Assembly (NCBI GenBank): GCA_004325065.1
Contig: PITI01000375.1
Coordinates: 1 to 13,368 of the forward strand
Source: Hamiltosporidium magnivora
Taxonomy: Eukaryota > Microsporidia > Dubosqiidae
Direction: 5' to 3'
DNA length: 13,368 nt
The notes beneath the pieces are model-generated. The model was not told where the DNA came from and did not search any database. It was given only the letters and a program-made list of their open reading frames with translations. How positions within the stretch are numbered: position 1 is the stretch's first letter; the number at the start of each line of letters is the position of its first letter. Shown in pieces: positions 1 to 8,346 of this stretch. Position numbers and translations under genes: made by a program.

Positions 1-320
1 CCATTAAAAGCCGGGAGAGCTAATTAGCAGGTTATACCTGTCGGTATGACATTGCACTGTCTAGGTGAACCCCATGTTAGTCTCTGAAATATATCTTAGC
101 TAGAAGTTTATTGGGTTCAGAAAGTGTAGAATAAGTGGGAATGCTGCATAGTCTTGGGGGGAGCCCATAGGGGCTTCGATCACATTCTATGCAACGGACA
201 TTAACGAACTCCGGGCAACTGCCTCGCCTAGTAATTAGGTTCTACACTCCTGGTAGATGAAAGTTTTAGGGATAAAGGTATCCCAGGGGTTACCGATGGA
301 GTTTTGGTGGAGCAGTTATT
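1..320 (+). repeat. GC-richer leader-like segment, probable 5' part of a LINE-family element
   Basis: This stretch is clearly richer in G and C than the rest of the window and has stops in the frames I read. Its head (CCAT, then GCCGGGAG and AGCTAATTAGCAG) resembles the head of the repeat at 8114 (CCATGCCGGGAG, then a TTGGCTTAGAG-like run), and more weakly the minus-strand head near 1121. From memory it also resembles untranslated leaders of invertebrate LINE elements, but I cannot verify that. A structured non-coding RNA is the alternative. I see no rRNA or tRNA signature that holds up. The element probably begins near base 1 or before the window. Confidence 0.4.
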
Positions 321-608
321 TATGTTAAACCTAGAACTGCGTTAATATCATGAAAACAAATATAACACTTGCCACTGTTTTAAAAAAGATGTGATACTTT
401 TAAATAAAGTCTACCAGGGGATTTATCTATTGCCTGTTAATCCTCTGGATTAAAAGACTTTAATCCGAACTTGAAAATATAGGAAATAGCATGGTAGCAA
501 TAGATGGTAGGGTAAATACGAAATATCAGGGAAATTACTGGATGTGAAATATATTACAAATAACATATATCTTTAAAAAAAGGGTGATATTAATATAAAA
601 GGTGTATT
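321..608. other. Spacer without a recognised gene
   Basis: AT-rich sequence follows the leader-like segment, with no open frame of note. Near its end (about 569-605) two G-rich motifs, AAAAAAAGGGTGATATTAA and AAAAGGTGTATTAG, resemble the short repeats at 12898-12996 beside the LINE end. This may be the tail of another element copy. Confidence 0.4.
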
Positions 609-708
609 AGAAATAACGGGGCACTAAGGACATGCGGGTTCACAATGAACCGTGACATATAATGCAAGAAAAAATAAGCTTATAACTGTTAGCGACGACT
701 CAAAATGG
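609..708 (+). pseudogene. Small LINE polyprotein relic (zinc-finger region)
   Basis: The segment starts AGAAATAACGGGG, like the larger relic at 2789. It keeps recognisable patches in order: GGACATG followed by a G-run, GACATA, AAAAAATA, then TTAGCGACGACTCAA, matching TTAGCGACTCAATG at 2865. The frame opens E-I-T-G as in the other copies but reaches a stop at 625. It is a heavily decayed piece of the region upstream of and within the C-terminal zinc finger of a LINE polyprotein. It points the opposite way to its neighbour at 800-1121, so it is a separate insertion or an inversion. Confidence 0.55.
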
Positions 709-721
709 CCACAGAAAGAAA

Positions 722-755
722 ATATTTTGCTATGTGAAGAACTATATTTTGCTAT
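722..755 (+). repeat. 12-bp direct repeat, period 22
   Basis: ATATTTTGCTAT occurs at 722-733 and again at 744-755. It lies between two inward-facing LINE relics. It could be a local slippage duplication or a remnant of an insertion junction; nothing decides between these. Confidence 0.6.
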
Positions 756-799
756 ATCCAGAATAGAAATGTATTCTAGGTGCAGAAGGTATGTAACAA

Positions 800-1121
800 C
801 ACTGTAATAGTGTCACAAACCAATAAACCCCTCCATGCCCAATAGAACCCCAGTTATTTCCTTTAAGCTCCCTCTCGTTATTTCAATGATTTTATATTCA
901 TTGCTCCTCTGAACTACAGCCCTGCATAAACCTTAATCTCCCTCTGTAATGCCGTCTACTGGCCTCTTTTCAGTCGGTTTGATTACTTTTCTGGGTTTCG
1001 TAACAAGGCGTTTAAAAGGGTAGGTTGTCAGCTTCACCTCCAACTTGGAGACTATTCCCTTTAGTCACCTCTTACGAAAACCAAGGAATATAACAAGCTT
1101 ATTCATCCCGCAGCATGGTGG
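800..1121 (-). pseudogene. LINE relic with leader-like head joined to polyprotein sequence
   Basis: On the minus strand the segment starts ACCATGCTGCGGGA near 1121 and runs through TTCGTAAGAGGTGACTAAAG, CTGACAACCTACC and CTTGTTACGAAACCC. It then enters a frame reading KRPVDGIT (about 946-970), RAVVQRSNE and EITGVLLGMEGF (about 825-860), ending at TGA near 812. The first two thirds match the repeat at 8114-8346. The EITGVLL part matches ITGVLLDMGGLF of the relic at 2789. Only one stop (TAA, after GITEGD) breaks the frame from CTGACAACC to the terminal TGA. No reverse-transcriptase catalytic motif is present, so this is a fragment or an internally deleted derivative. Confidence 0.65.
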
Positions 1122-2788
1122 GAAAATGATTTTATATACCTCCGCATAATTCTATTAATTTTATAAATCTTGGTTATTTCCTAATAATTTATAGAACCTC
1201 CCTATTTTGTATATATTACACCTAAAGCCTATATATTCCAAAAAAGGAAGTGATTAAATTTCTATACTTAATAGGGGTCAATTTAAAAAGGTGCTTGTAT
1301 GGTTTTTTAGTTAAAATTCCTGCCAAAAAAATTCTTTTAAATTTTGACAGGATAAAAATAAAAAATGCATTTAATTGCAAACTAGAAAGATTGATAAACT
1401 GAAATACATTTTATTGTGCAACTAAAACTTTTGGTGTGTCACCATCCTTTTTTTTAATTCAATCATGTTGTTGGTTAAAGTAACTTTAACTTTAAAAAGT
1501 AAATTATGGTAAATGGAAGTAAAAGGTGCTATTTTCTTCTTTTTCTTTATATTGGAATCTTTTTTTCGTTAAGAATGTACCTCTAACAAACAAATCTCTC
1601 GAGATGCTTTTTGATTTTTTTCTCTCTACAATTCTTCCCCTTAAATTTTAAAAAATTAGCAAAATCGGAAAATTTACGATCGTTTTCGAAATTATTGGTT
1701 ATTATGGTATTGTGGCGTTTACCAGTTCATTAAATTATTTATGCACATTCGAGGCAATCTCTAGGTTCAACCGTTTTAATTTGCTTTTCCAAAAGTGGGA
1801 CTATACCGAAATCTACCTAAATTGAAAAACAATTCTATCAGTTTCGGTTTCAAAAATTATGCTTCCAGCAATCTAATTATAAAAGACTTGGAGGATGAAG
1901 AAATGCATAAATCGAAGATTTGTTTAGTGCACTCTTTATTGTTTTCTTAAATACACAAACAAGATGTTTGAATGCTCAATCAACTTTCTTCGAGCGGTTT
2001 CATGCAATTCTATTACTAGCTATCTTTTCATGGCGGGTTTGTGTGTTTAATTTGACTTTGGATTTTGGATTGCGGTGTGTTCTATGTATAACTTTGATAC
2101 TTAGAAGAGTCATTAGAATTTTAAAAAGTAAATTCTTAAAATATACCCTGATCTATATTTTATAACAACGGAAAATAAAGTGGAAAAACGAGAATTCAAT
2201 GAATCTTCTGCTAATTGTGAAGTCTTATTAGATATATTATTGCCTTGAATGGTTCAGTAATGCGTTGATTATATTAACCCAGCAAAATTAACCATTTTGA
2301 CTGGTTATCTCAAAGATCTACACTATCCTGTATACTATCCTTTTTAAAATAGCTGTTAAATTTCCTTTTCTTTTTTTCCTCAAAATAACAATTATGGCAG
2401 ATTAGTTTCATGCACCTGCACTTGGTGATACATAAAATGAAAACATAGGAGAAAAAAAAATAAAAAATATAATTGAAACTTCATTGAAATTATTGTACTG
2501 TGTTATGTTATTTAGTACAAGTGTCTATAAGTTTTAAATACGTTTATCGTTTTCAAACATTAATTGAAACAAAAAGGCAAAATTATAAGTGAAAAGAAGC
2601 ATCTAATTTTTATTCATAATTAACCATCCTAAACTTTTTTATGCAAAAAAATTTTAAGAAAGCATGCATAAAAAATAATGGGAAGGGATGTGAAATCAGA
2701 AGATGCATAGGAATAAATGTGTATAAGAGTTTAAAATAAAAGAACTATATAAAAAATAAAGTGTGTTTTCTACTATAAAAAGTATGTA
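1122..2788. other. Long spacer; no supportable gene, possible relic at 1560-2165
   Basis: Most of this is AT-rich and stop-dense. The part from about 1560 to 2165 is a little richer in G and C and holds an 81-codon stop-free run (1920-2165). That run could only start with TTG because a TAA lies four codons upstream, and its hydrophobic translation matches nothing I know. It may be a decayed gene or transposon. The stretch 2166-2788 shows only A/T-rich sequence and short homopolymer runs. Confidence 0.5.
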
Positions 2789-3690
2789 GAAAATAACGGG
2801 AGTTCTCTTGGACATGGGGGGTTTATTTAGCCGACACAATAAATCTTGTAAAACAATAGACCATTTAGCGACTCAATGTGAGAAAAGGCTAGGTCGTGAC
2901 TACACCAGACGGCATAATCTAATGGTAAGATGCCCGCACCTTCTTCTCCTAAATAGATTAAGTCTATGTTTTTAAAACGAGTTAAGAGACAGTCGGTTCA
3001 AAAGGTTCTGTAAAACGAGCATGCGGAGACACCAGAATAGAAACCGATGTCAAAATTTGGAATAATAGACCCGATATATTTATTTTACATAAGAGTAACA
3101 AAAAGATTACACTCATTGAAATAAGAATTATTTCCAAGATTTTACTTCAAATGGTGTAACCGAAAAATCTTATAGAGTTTGATCTGTTAGACAATGAGTT
3201 AGATTTTGTTTCTAAATGTATTTAAGATAATCTCCTATGTGAGGACCTGGGCAGGTATTGCGATAAGACTACCTTAATTCATGGCATAAAAGACTGCAAA
3301 TACTGATGAATATTGAGACATATATTCAGTCGATTGTATTTAAGAAGACCCTCGGAACACAGCCCTTTAATAGGTGAAAAGAACTTGAGTCGGGACTAAA
3401 TGTCGAAGAGTGCTATGAGAGTGTGTCGATAGTGTTATCGAGCGAGCCAAAAGTCAAGAGGAACCAACACTTTCGTTAAAAAATGCGAGTAACAAGGAAG
3501 ATGGTGTCAAACATTTTAAAATAAAGAACAATACACCCCTGAATTTCAGATGGAAGAACCACATTAGTGGAACCGATGATAAACATAAAGAGGAATTGGA
3601 TTATAAGACTAAAAATATTGAGGTTAAAGAGGTATAATGAAATATATAAAGTGTGACAAAAGTATTCTTATCCAGAAATTTATTGAATAA
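2789..3690 (+). pseudogene. Decayed LINE retrotransposon: C-terminal part of the reverse-transcriptase polyprotein
   Basis: Successive frames read as the C-terminal end of a non-LTR retrotransposon polyprotein. From 2790 comes KITGVLLDMGGLF, then the zinc-finger part SCKTIDHLATQCEKRLG and DYTRRHN, up to a stop at 2973. From 3028 a second frame reads DTRIETDVKIWNN, RPDIFIL, KKITLIEI and, after a stop at 3157, EFDLLDNEL. From 3224 a third reads KIISYVRTWAGIAIR. From 3312 a fourth reads ETYIQSIVFKKTL, a stop at 3375, then KELESGLNVEE. The order matches the C-terminal domain of LINE polyproteins (zinc finger, RPDI with a hydrophobic strand, a tryptophan-containing strand, a helical end). From about 3345 to 3690 the DNA also aligns with the opposite-strand frame at 13055-13366 and its downstream sequence. 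Neither the polymerase domain nor the tandem tail is present. The 5' break is typical of LINE truncation. It is dead. Confidence 0.9.
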
Positions 3691-4015
3691 TATCATTTCG
3701 GTAAGAATATTAGGCATTATTTTGTTGTTTTTTTGAAAATTTCAAGCAAAAGAATCAGAACCTTAATAAGAATAAAAATTAGTATAATTTGATCCTCAAG
3801 GTAGATTTCTAATCAATAAATTTCCCCATAAAAAATAATAAATATAAATTTGTACATTTAAAGATATTTTTTCATTCTTTTTATTCAAGTTATAACACTT
3901 CTTACTAAAAATAATGTTATATATAAGCATCCTAATTGATTTATTATAAATAGTGACATCAATATAGTATACTTTAACCATCTAGGTATGTCTAGAATTG
4001 AGGGGAAACCATGCA
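3691..4015. other. AT-rich spacer without a gene
   Basis: The sequence between the LINE relic and the doubtful small ORF is very AT-rich. A 61-codon minus-strand run here (3796-3981) is of the size and composition expected by chance. Confidence 0.5.
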
Positions 4016-4249
4016 ATGCGACTACTAATTCTATTTAATGGATTCGCTTGGTATATTTTTAAAGAAAAGCGTTTTAAAAATTGGTTTCACTTTTTGGTGA
4101 TTACCCATAAAATAATTGCATCAAACTTGAGTGATACGTTTAAAACTAAATATATTTGCATGGTTTTTCATGATATAAACGTATATTCTTCATTTGGAAA
4201 GCTTTTTTTTTTCAAAAAATATTCGAGAACAAATAGGAAAATTAATTAA
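4016..4249 (+). CDS. Doubtful small ORF, 77 codons
   Basis: An ATG frame begins MRLLILFNGFAWYIF, which could pass for a signal peptide, and continues basic and aromatic-rich (KRFKNWFHFL, KLFFFKKYSR) to TAA. GGGG at 4002-4005 lies just upstream. An overlapping ATG at 4011 is followed by stops within a few codons. I recognise no family, and the T-rich translation is what random AT-rich DNA tends to give. It is more likely noise than a gene, but it is the best candidate between 3691 and 4452. Confidence 0.2.
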   Translation: MRLLILFNGFAWYIFKEKRFKNWFHFLVITHKIIASNLSDTFKTKYICMVFHDINVYSSFGKLFFFKKYSRTNRKIN

Positions 4250-4451
4250 TCAAAGTTTTAAACAAATGAGATATGTGTAATTTCTTACTTAAATATTTTT
4301 TTATAAATTATATTTACATCATTTTATAAGAACTAATGGTTTATCAAATAGTAAATTAACAAATATGTAGTTTATTTTGTTTTATCTGTTAAATTTTATT
4401 CTGACCAATCCTATTTCAAGATTTCCGGATTTGTTATAAAATACTCCTTTA

Positions 4452-4464
4452 GGTATAATAGGGG
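4452..4464 (+). promoter_or_regulatory. Possible promoter signal: TATA-like plus GGGG
   Basis: GGTATAATAGGGG lies about 80 bases ahead of the start at 4543, in otherwise A/T-rich DNA. G- or C-triplet motifs beside AT-rich signals are described upstream of microsporidian genes, but usually closer to the start, so this assignment is weak. Confidence 0.25.
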
Positions 4465-4531
4465 TAATCCTTTTTTTTATCTTGAAAGGTATTGGTAGAT
4501 TAATGGAAAGTAAAATTTAAATAGTTAGAAA

Positions 4532-4546
4532 ATGCCGTGTACATGA
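4532..4546 (+). promoter_or_regulatory. Four-codon upstream ORF overlapping the next start
   Basis: ATGCCGTGTACATGA encodes M-P-C-T and stops inside ATGA, whose ATG is the start of the gene at 4543. If the transcript begins upstream of 4532, ribosomes would meet this mini-ORF first and could reinitiate at the overlap. If the 5' end falls between 4535 and 4542, the mini-ORF is not in the RNA at all; very short leaders are common in microsporidia. Confidence 0.4.
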
Positions 4547-4986
4547 ATGGGGAAAAGGATAATCCGGAAACCAAACAAGATAACAAATCCGTAGAAGCAG
4601 AGAAGCAGGGTAGTGATGTTGCGTCTTCTTCTTCAGCATCAAAAATGAGTGATTCTAAAAATAAAGAATTTCCTAAAGTAGAAAATGTAGAAATTAAAAC
4701 AGCCCAGGTTGAAAAGGAGAGAGTTGAAAAAAAACCTACGATTGTGACTTTAGAAGAAGTGAATTACTATAATGAAAATATTAATGATTTGAAGCCAAAA
4801 GCTGGAGAAAAAACTTCACCTTTTGTTATATTTTTAAATTCAAAATTCAAAGAAATTGTGGCTAAAAATAGAAGAATCCGAAGTGCAAAAATCGGTTTAG
4901 CCATTGTAAGTATATTTGTATTAGGTGCAATCGGACTTGTTGGTGGATACTTTTTATTTAAGTTTATACAAAATTCTTATGGGTAA
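4543..4986 (+). CDS. Small C-terminally membrane-anchored protein, function unknown
   Basis: The 147-residue frame starts MNGEKDNPETKQ. The in-frame codon two positions upstream is GTG, so ATG at 4543 is chosen. The first ~90 residues are charged and low in complexity, with a serine run (DVASSSSASK, about 26-35) and many Lys and Glu, so probably disordered. A more ordered stretch (TIVTLEEVNYYNENINDLK) leads to a basic segment, KNRRIRSAK, followed by one strong membrane helix (IGLAIVSIFVLGAIGLVGGY, about 117-142). Only five residues (QNSYG) follow. This is the layout of a tail-anchored or type II protein: the basic flank and lack of a signal peptide suggest the N-terminus faces the cytosol. 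It has no SNARE heptad layers that I can see and I recognise no family. AATAAA overlaps the stop. Confidence 0.85.
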   Translation: MNGEKDNPETKQDNKSVEAEKQGSDVASSSSASKMSDSKNKEFPKVENVEIKTAQVEKERVEKKPTIVTLEEVNYYNENINDLKPKAGEKTSPFVIFLNSKFKEIVAKNRRIRSAKIGLAIVSIFVLGAIGLVGGYFLFKFIQNSYG

Positions 4987-4990
4987 TAAA
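4985..4990 (+). promoter_or_regulatory. Polyadenylation signal overlapping the stop codon
   Basis: AATAAA uses the last two bases of the TAA stop of the membrane protein gene. Signals at or near the stop are usual in compact microsporidian transcripts. This one is in the right place, though such hexamers are also frequent by chance here. Confidence 0.45.
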
Positions 4991-6677
4991 TCCTTTGCTT
5001 TCTTAATTTTCATTTTAAAATAGTTTTCTTATCATCAATCGATTAAATCATATATTAAGATCCTTATATAATTATTTCAAAATTGCAAGTAATATATAAA
5101 ATAAAATATTTATTTGTTTTATGGCATTATTTAAAAAATGAAAGAATGACAACAAATGTATTTAACAGTAAAAAATTTTATTTAAGTAAATATCAATGAA
5201 CATAAAATTTTTTAAAAATCTAATAATATTAAGTTGTTTACAATTAAGTTAGTAAAAATTTTGAACTTAATGCTTATAAATAGGAAATATAAATACGGGC
5301 TTAAGTTCTTTATATGTTAAGAACTTATTTAAAAATATTCTATTTGTACTTTTGTTTGCCTATCAGAATTTACAAATAAGAATATTTCTGGGCAATAAAT
5401 TCTTGAAGGTTAATGTATGAAATATATAGGCTAGAAACCTAATTAAAACCGATCTAAAACAATAAACAATTTTCTGTTATGTTTATTCTAAATATGGGTT
5501 CTGATCGATAATATATTCGGAGTTCAGAACTTGGCATACACGGTTTTCTGCCAATCTTTGACCCAAAAAACCTTTAGTGAAACTTATTGTTGCGGCAATG
5601 GTCTAGGGGATAGTATATTGGAATTTACTTGTGACAGTTCAGTTTCTATCTCGGGTTTGTGCACTCTTTATTTTTCGTCAAAGAAGATTTGCGTTGGGCT
5701 GAAAATCTAACCAATCAAAATAAAATGTCTATGAAATGCTTATAACTTGACGAAGCTCTAATTTGTTTGTGGGTTTCCTTCCATCTGTAGGGAAAGAACA
5801 AGAAAAAAAACTGTTTTTCCACTGAGTCGGGTCTTATTATAAGTGTAATGTGAAAATAATTCCATTTAGGATTACTTGAAATTAATTGCAACAAAGTACA
5901 ATAAGACATATATTTATAAGCACAAATACCAGTTATAAAAGTGGCATACAGCTACTCGTGGAGTCAAAAAGACAAATATAGTTCTTTGGTAGTGAAAGAA
6001 TTGCTTCCTAATTAATTACATATTTGCTTTGCAATAGATCATATGAGAATTGGGAATAAATTATAAACTTAAAATAACCACTTATCTATTACATAAACAG
6101 AAATTTTGGATATAAAGAGTAAACAATCAAAACAAGATTTTGAACTTAAAACACGGATACAATGACAACCCCAAGGTAAAGAATCAAATCATATGAAAGA
6201 ATCAAATGTAATCAAAGTGCTATATATTTCGAGGAAAGTGTAATAAATCAACACATACAAGATAACAAGAACACTCTATTACATTTTATTTATTTACGTA
6301 TTTTTGAAATCAAATTTAAAATCCTTGATTTTATGACTTTAATTTTGATTAGAAAAAATTACTCATTTAAAAATTGAAAAAAAATATCTTTTTAATTTGA
6401 TAAATTAAAAATTTATACCTATAAAACACTGGGTTTATACATATAATCTGTAATATAATATACTTTTATTAAAATTTCAAACATAATTTTAATTTCAAAT
6501 TTGTATAAGATTTTTTAAAGGTAAAGTATTCACCTTTGTTCTAAGAAATCTCTCTATATCTGAATATTTTTTTGCCAAGAGAGTTTTGAATTATTAATTT
6601 AATATAGAATTGGTACTATTACTGTATTTATTTTAGAAAATTGATAATTAAGTGGCAATACTTAAATAATAATTGGT
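4991..6677. other. Long spacer, no supportable gene
   Basis: Mostly AT-rich. From about 5510 to 6030 the composition rises slightly and there are short open stretches on both strands, for example VAYSYSWSQKDKYSSLVVK near 5940-6000 and, on minus, SFTKGFLGQRLAENR near 5540-5590. I could not match these to the LINE family or to any transposase, so the section may be a relic but remains unassigned. From 6240 to 6677 I see only A/T-rich DNA. Confidence 0.45.
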
Positions 6678-6683
6678 TTATTT
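6678..6683 (-). promoter_or_regulatory. Likely polyadenylation signal of the cis-prenyltransferase gene
   Basis: AATAAA on the minus strand begins 17 bases after the stop at 6700-6702, a suitable position for 3' end formation. Confidence 0.45.
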
Positions 6684-6699
6684 TTAAAATCTAATTTTT

Positions 6700-7770
6700 T
6701 TATAAAATAATTTTATTTTCAAATTTGTATTTCAAACAGATAAGAAAAACATGAAAAACTGTAAACTCTGGCCAAAAAACCTTACAAAAGAAAATATTTG
6801 CCCCTTTGGCACAGTCTTCTAATCTGAAATCACTTAATCTTAATTCACCACTTGTTCTTACAATTATGTCTGTACTCCTATCATCATTAAACCTTAAACA
6901 CGTATAAATATCCTCTGAGTTATCTTTGTTTCCTCCTTTGTTGTTCTTTTCAATATTATTGACTGTGTCCTTGGTAATTTTTCTTTTTTGTTGATAAATA
7001 TTCTTACAATATACTTCGATATTTTTATTTTTCGATTCCTTGATTTTGTTCTTCATATTCTCCTTTTTTGAATCATCAAAGGATTTTTCTTTGAAAAATT
7101 TGGTTTTAGAATTATTTTTTCTTTGTTTTAGTCCTTCTTCAACAATATTTATACTTTGGAAATCACTTCCTCTTTTAACATTTTTTTTTACTTCGAGAAT
7201 ATCATCGTTAAAAATATTATTTCTAGTTGCTTCATAGTTCCTTTTAATCACATCTGTAGATGAATAAGCAAAAAAAATATTTACAATACATTTTTTATTA
7301 TCCTTAGTCATTACCATTACCTCTTTAAAGACATTATATACTTCAATAGGAACAAGATCAAATCTACCATGAAATACAACCCTAACTTCATATTTCTTAT
7401 CCATAAGTTTATTCTTATTTTCAATGATTAATTTATAAATTCCCTCTAATTCGTTTTTATCTCTTTGTAAATTTGATAGACTCAAAGCAAAAAAAGATAT
7501 TTCTTTAAATCCTACTTCACTACAATACCTCATAAGACATAACATATTTTTAAATCCATTTTGTTTTGCCCAAATATCGTTTTGATTACTTTTTTTCGCA
7601 TATCTTCTATTTCCATCCATTATAAAAGATATACTTAGGTTTTTACCAATTTTTATTTTTCTTAAAATAAAATTTTTGGAAAATAAATGAAATAAATAAG
7701 CGATTAATCTACTGTTTAATAGGTATTCTAGTAATGCTACTGTTATTTTTCTTATTACCTCCAGTAACAT
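6700..7770 (-). CDS. cis-Prenyltransferase (dehydrodolichyl diphosphate synthase catalytic subunit, DHDDS/Rer2 type)
   Basis: The 356-residue enzyme would extend farnesyl diphosphate with isopentenyl diphosphate in cis to make the dolichol carrier for N- and O-glycosylation and GPI anchors at the ER. Family motifs are clear: FIMDGNRRYAKK (50-60) with the catalytic Asp at 52; SFFALSLSNLQRDKNELEGI (92-111); IVRTSGELRLSDF (303-315), which binds the homoallylic substrate; and VFWPEF (331-336). Residues about 1-50 are hydrophobic and basic and may associate with the membrane. Between about 185 and 290 lies an extra Lys/Asn/Glu-rich segment of roughly 100 residues, which explains why it is longer than yeast Rer2. 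The end (KYKFENKIIL) lacks the RxG motif that Nus1/NgBR supplies in eukaryotic complexes, so a partner subunit is likely needed. The ATG at 7770 has CCC just ahead of it. Confidence 0.95.
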   Translation of the reverse strand: MLLEVIRKITVALLEYLLNSRLIAYLFHLFSKNFILRKIKIGKNLSISFIMDGNRRYAKKSNQNDIWAKQNGFKNMLCLMRYCSEVGFKEISFFALSLSNLQRDKNELEGIYKLIIENKNKLMDKKYEVRVVFHGRFDLVPIEVYNVFKEVMVMTKDNKKCIVNIFFAYSSTDVIKRNYEATRNNIFNDDILEVKKNVKRGSDFQSINIVEEGLKQRKNNSKTKFFKEKSFDDSKKENMKNKIKESKNKNIEVYCKNIYQQKRKITKDTVNNIEKNNKGGNKDNSEDIYTCLRFNDDRSTDIIVRTSGELRLSDFRLEDCAKGANIFFCKVFWPEFTVFHVFLICLKYKFENKIIL

Positions 7771-7811
7771 TAAGGGTCTTTAAACTTTGAATTTTAAAAT
7801 AGGAATTATTG
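7771..7811 (-). promoter_or_regulatory. CCC start-proximal motif and AT-rich promoter of the cis-prenyltransferase gene
   Basis: On the minus strand GACCCTTA abuts the ATG, with CCC at 7776-7774, preceded by TATTTTAAAATT-like sequence about 30-40 bases upstream. A CCC or GGG motif a few bases before the start, with an AT-rich element behind it, is the described microsporidian transcription signal. It also supports the chosen start. Confidence 0.5.
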
Positions 7812-8113
7812 AAGAAGCATACGAACTTAAAGGAAATTAGAGAGCTTAGAAAAAAATATTTAAAACGCTGGCTAAGAAATATTACTATTTTTATGGTTAA
7901 AAGGATCTGGGGAAAAATAAAATGATACTCTGAATGCCATATTGATTATTTTCAGGCAGAATAGGTAAGTTTTTCTTACATTTATATTATCTACAAAATC
8001 ACAGCCGGGATTTTAGAAATACAAGAAAAAATCCAAAATTATGATCATTCAGTAAGAATAAGAATTATAAGCGGTGATTTTGATATTCAAATGCTATTCT
8101 GTATAAAATTCCT
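7812..8113. other. Spacer without a gene
   Basis: AT-rich DNA between the cis-prenyltransferase promoter and the LINE fragment. It contains GTAAGT at 7965 and CACAG near 8000, but no open frame on either side for an intron to join. Confidence 0.5.
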
Positions 8114-8346
8114 TACCATGCCGGGAGCAGAATTGGCTTAGAGTATTCACTGCTTGTCGTAAGAGACTACTAAAAGGGACCAATTTCCATGTTGGGGTTG
8201 GGCATAGGGCTAACAACCCACGTTTTAAAACTAGCTTGTTACAAAACCCGATAAGTAAATAAACCCACTGGAAAAGACCGGTGGGCGGTATTACTAAGAG
8301 AGACCAAGACTCGCACAGAGCTGTAGTTCTAAGGATGAATGCTGTG
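8114..8346 (+). mobile_element. LINE-family fragment matching the head of the 800-1121 repeat
   Basis: The segment opens TACCATGCCGGGAG and shares with the minus strand of 1121-890 the ordered words CGTAAGAG, ACTAAAAGGGA, GGGCTAACAACCCA, CTTGTTACAAAACCC, GTAAATAAACC, GGCGGTATTACTAAGAGAGA and GAGCTGTAGTTC. One frame reads KRPVGGITKRDQ then RAVVLRMNAV, close to KRPVDGIT and RAVVQRSNE in the other copy, with one in-frame stop before it. It ends abruptly in GTGTAAAAATATTTTTTTT, a T-rich stretch. GC is well above the flanks. From memory the CTTGTCGTAAGAG block occurs in leaders of invertebrate LINEs. It is a fragment with no catalytic domain. Confidence 0.65.

Noticed and set aside
200..320. Possible large-subunit rRNA fragment (GGGATAAAGGTATCCCAGGGG)
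   Set aside because: I could not place it on any conserved rRNA helix, and the head of the segment resembles the LINE-family repeat instead.
2911..3000. tRNA-like D-arm (ATAATCTAATGGTAAGATGC) suggesting a tRNA gene
   Set aside because: No matching acceptor or complete T-arm follows, and the same bases are explained by the LINE frame reading RRHNLMVRC.
1927..5672. A shared 14-mer, GTGCACTCTTTATT, at 1927-1940 and 5659-5672, hinting at a second repeat family
   Set aside because: The flanks do not align beyond it, and one such match is expected by chance in an AT-biased window of this size.
7040..7237. A plus-strand open frame inside the cis-prenyltransferase gene
   Set aside because: It is the complement of the Lys/Asn-rich insertion, hence its Phe/Leu-rich translation, and is not a gene.
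7965..8003. A 39-base intron candidate, GTAAGT to CACAG
   Set aside because: There is no open frame on either side to be joined, and GTAAGT followed by AG is common by chance.
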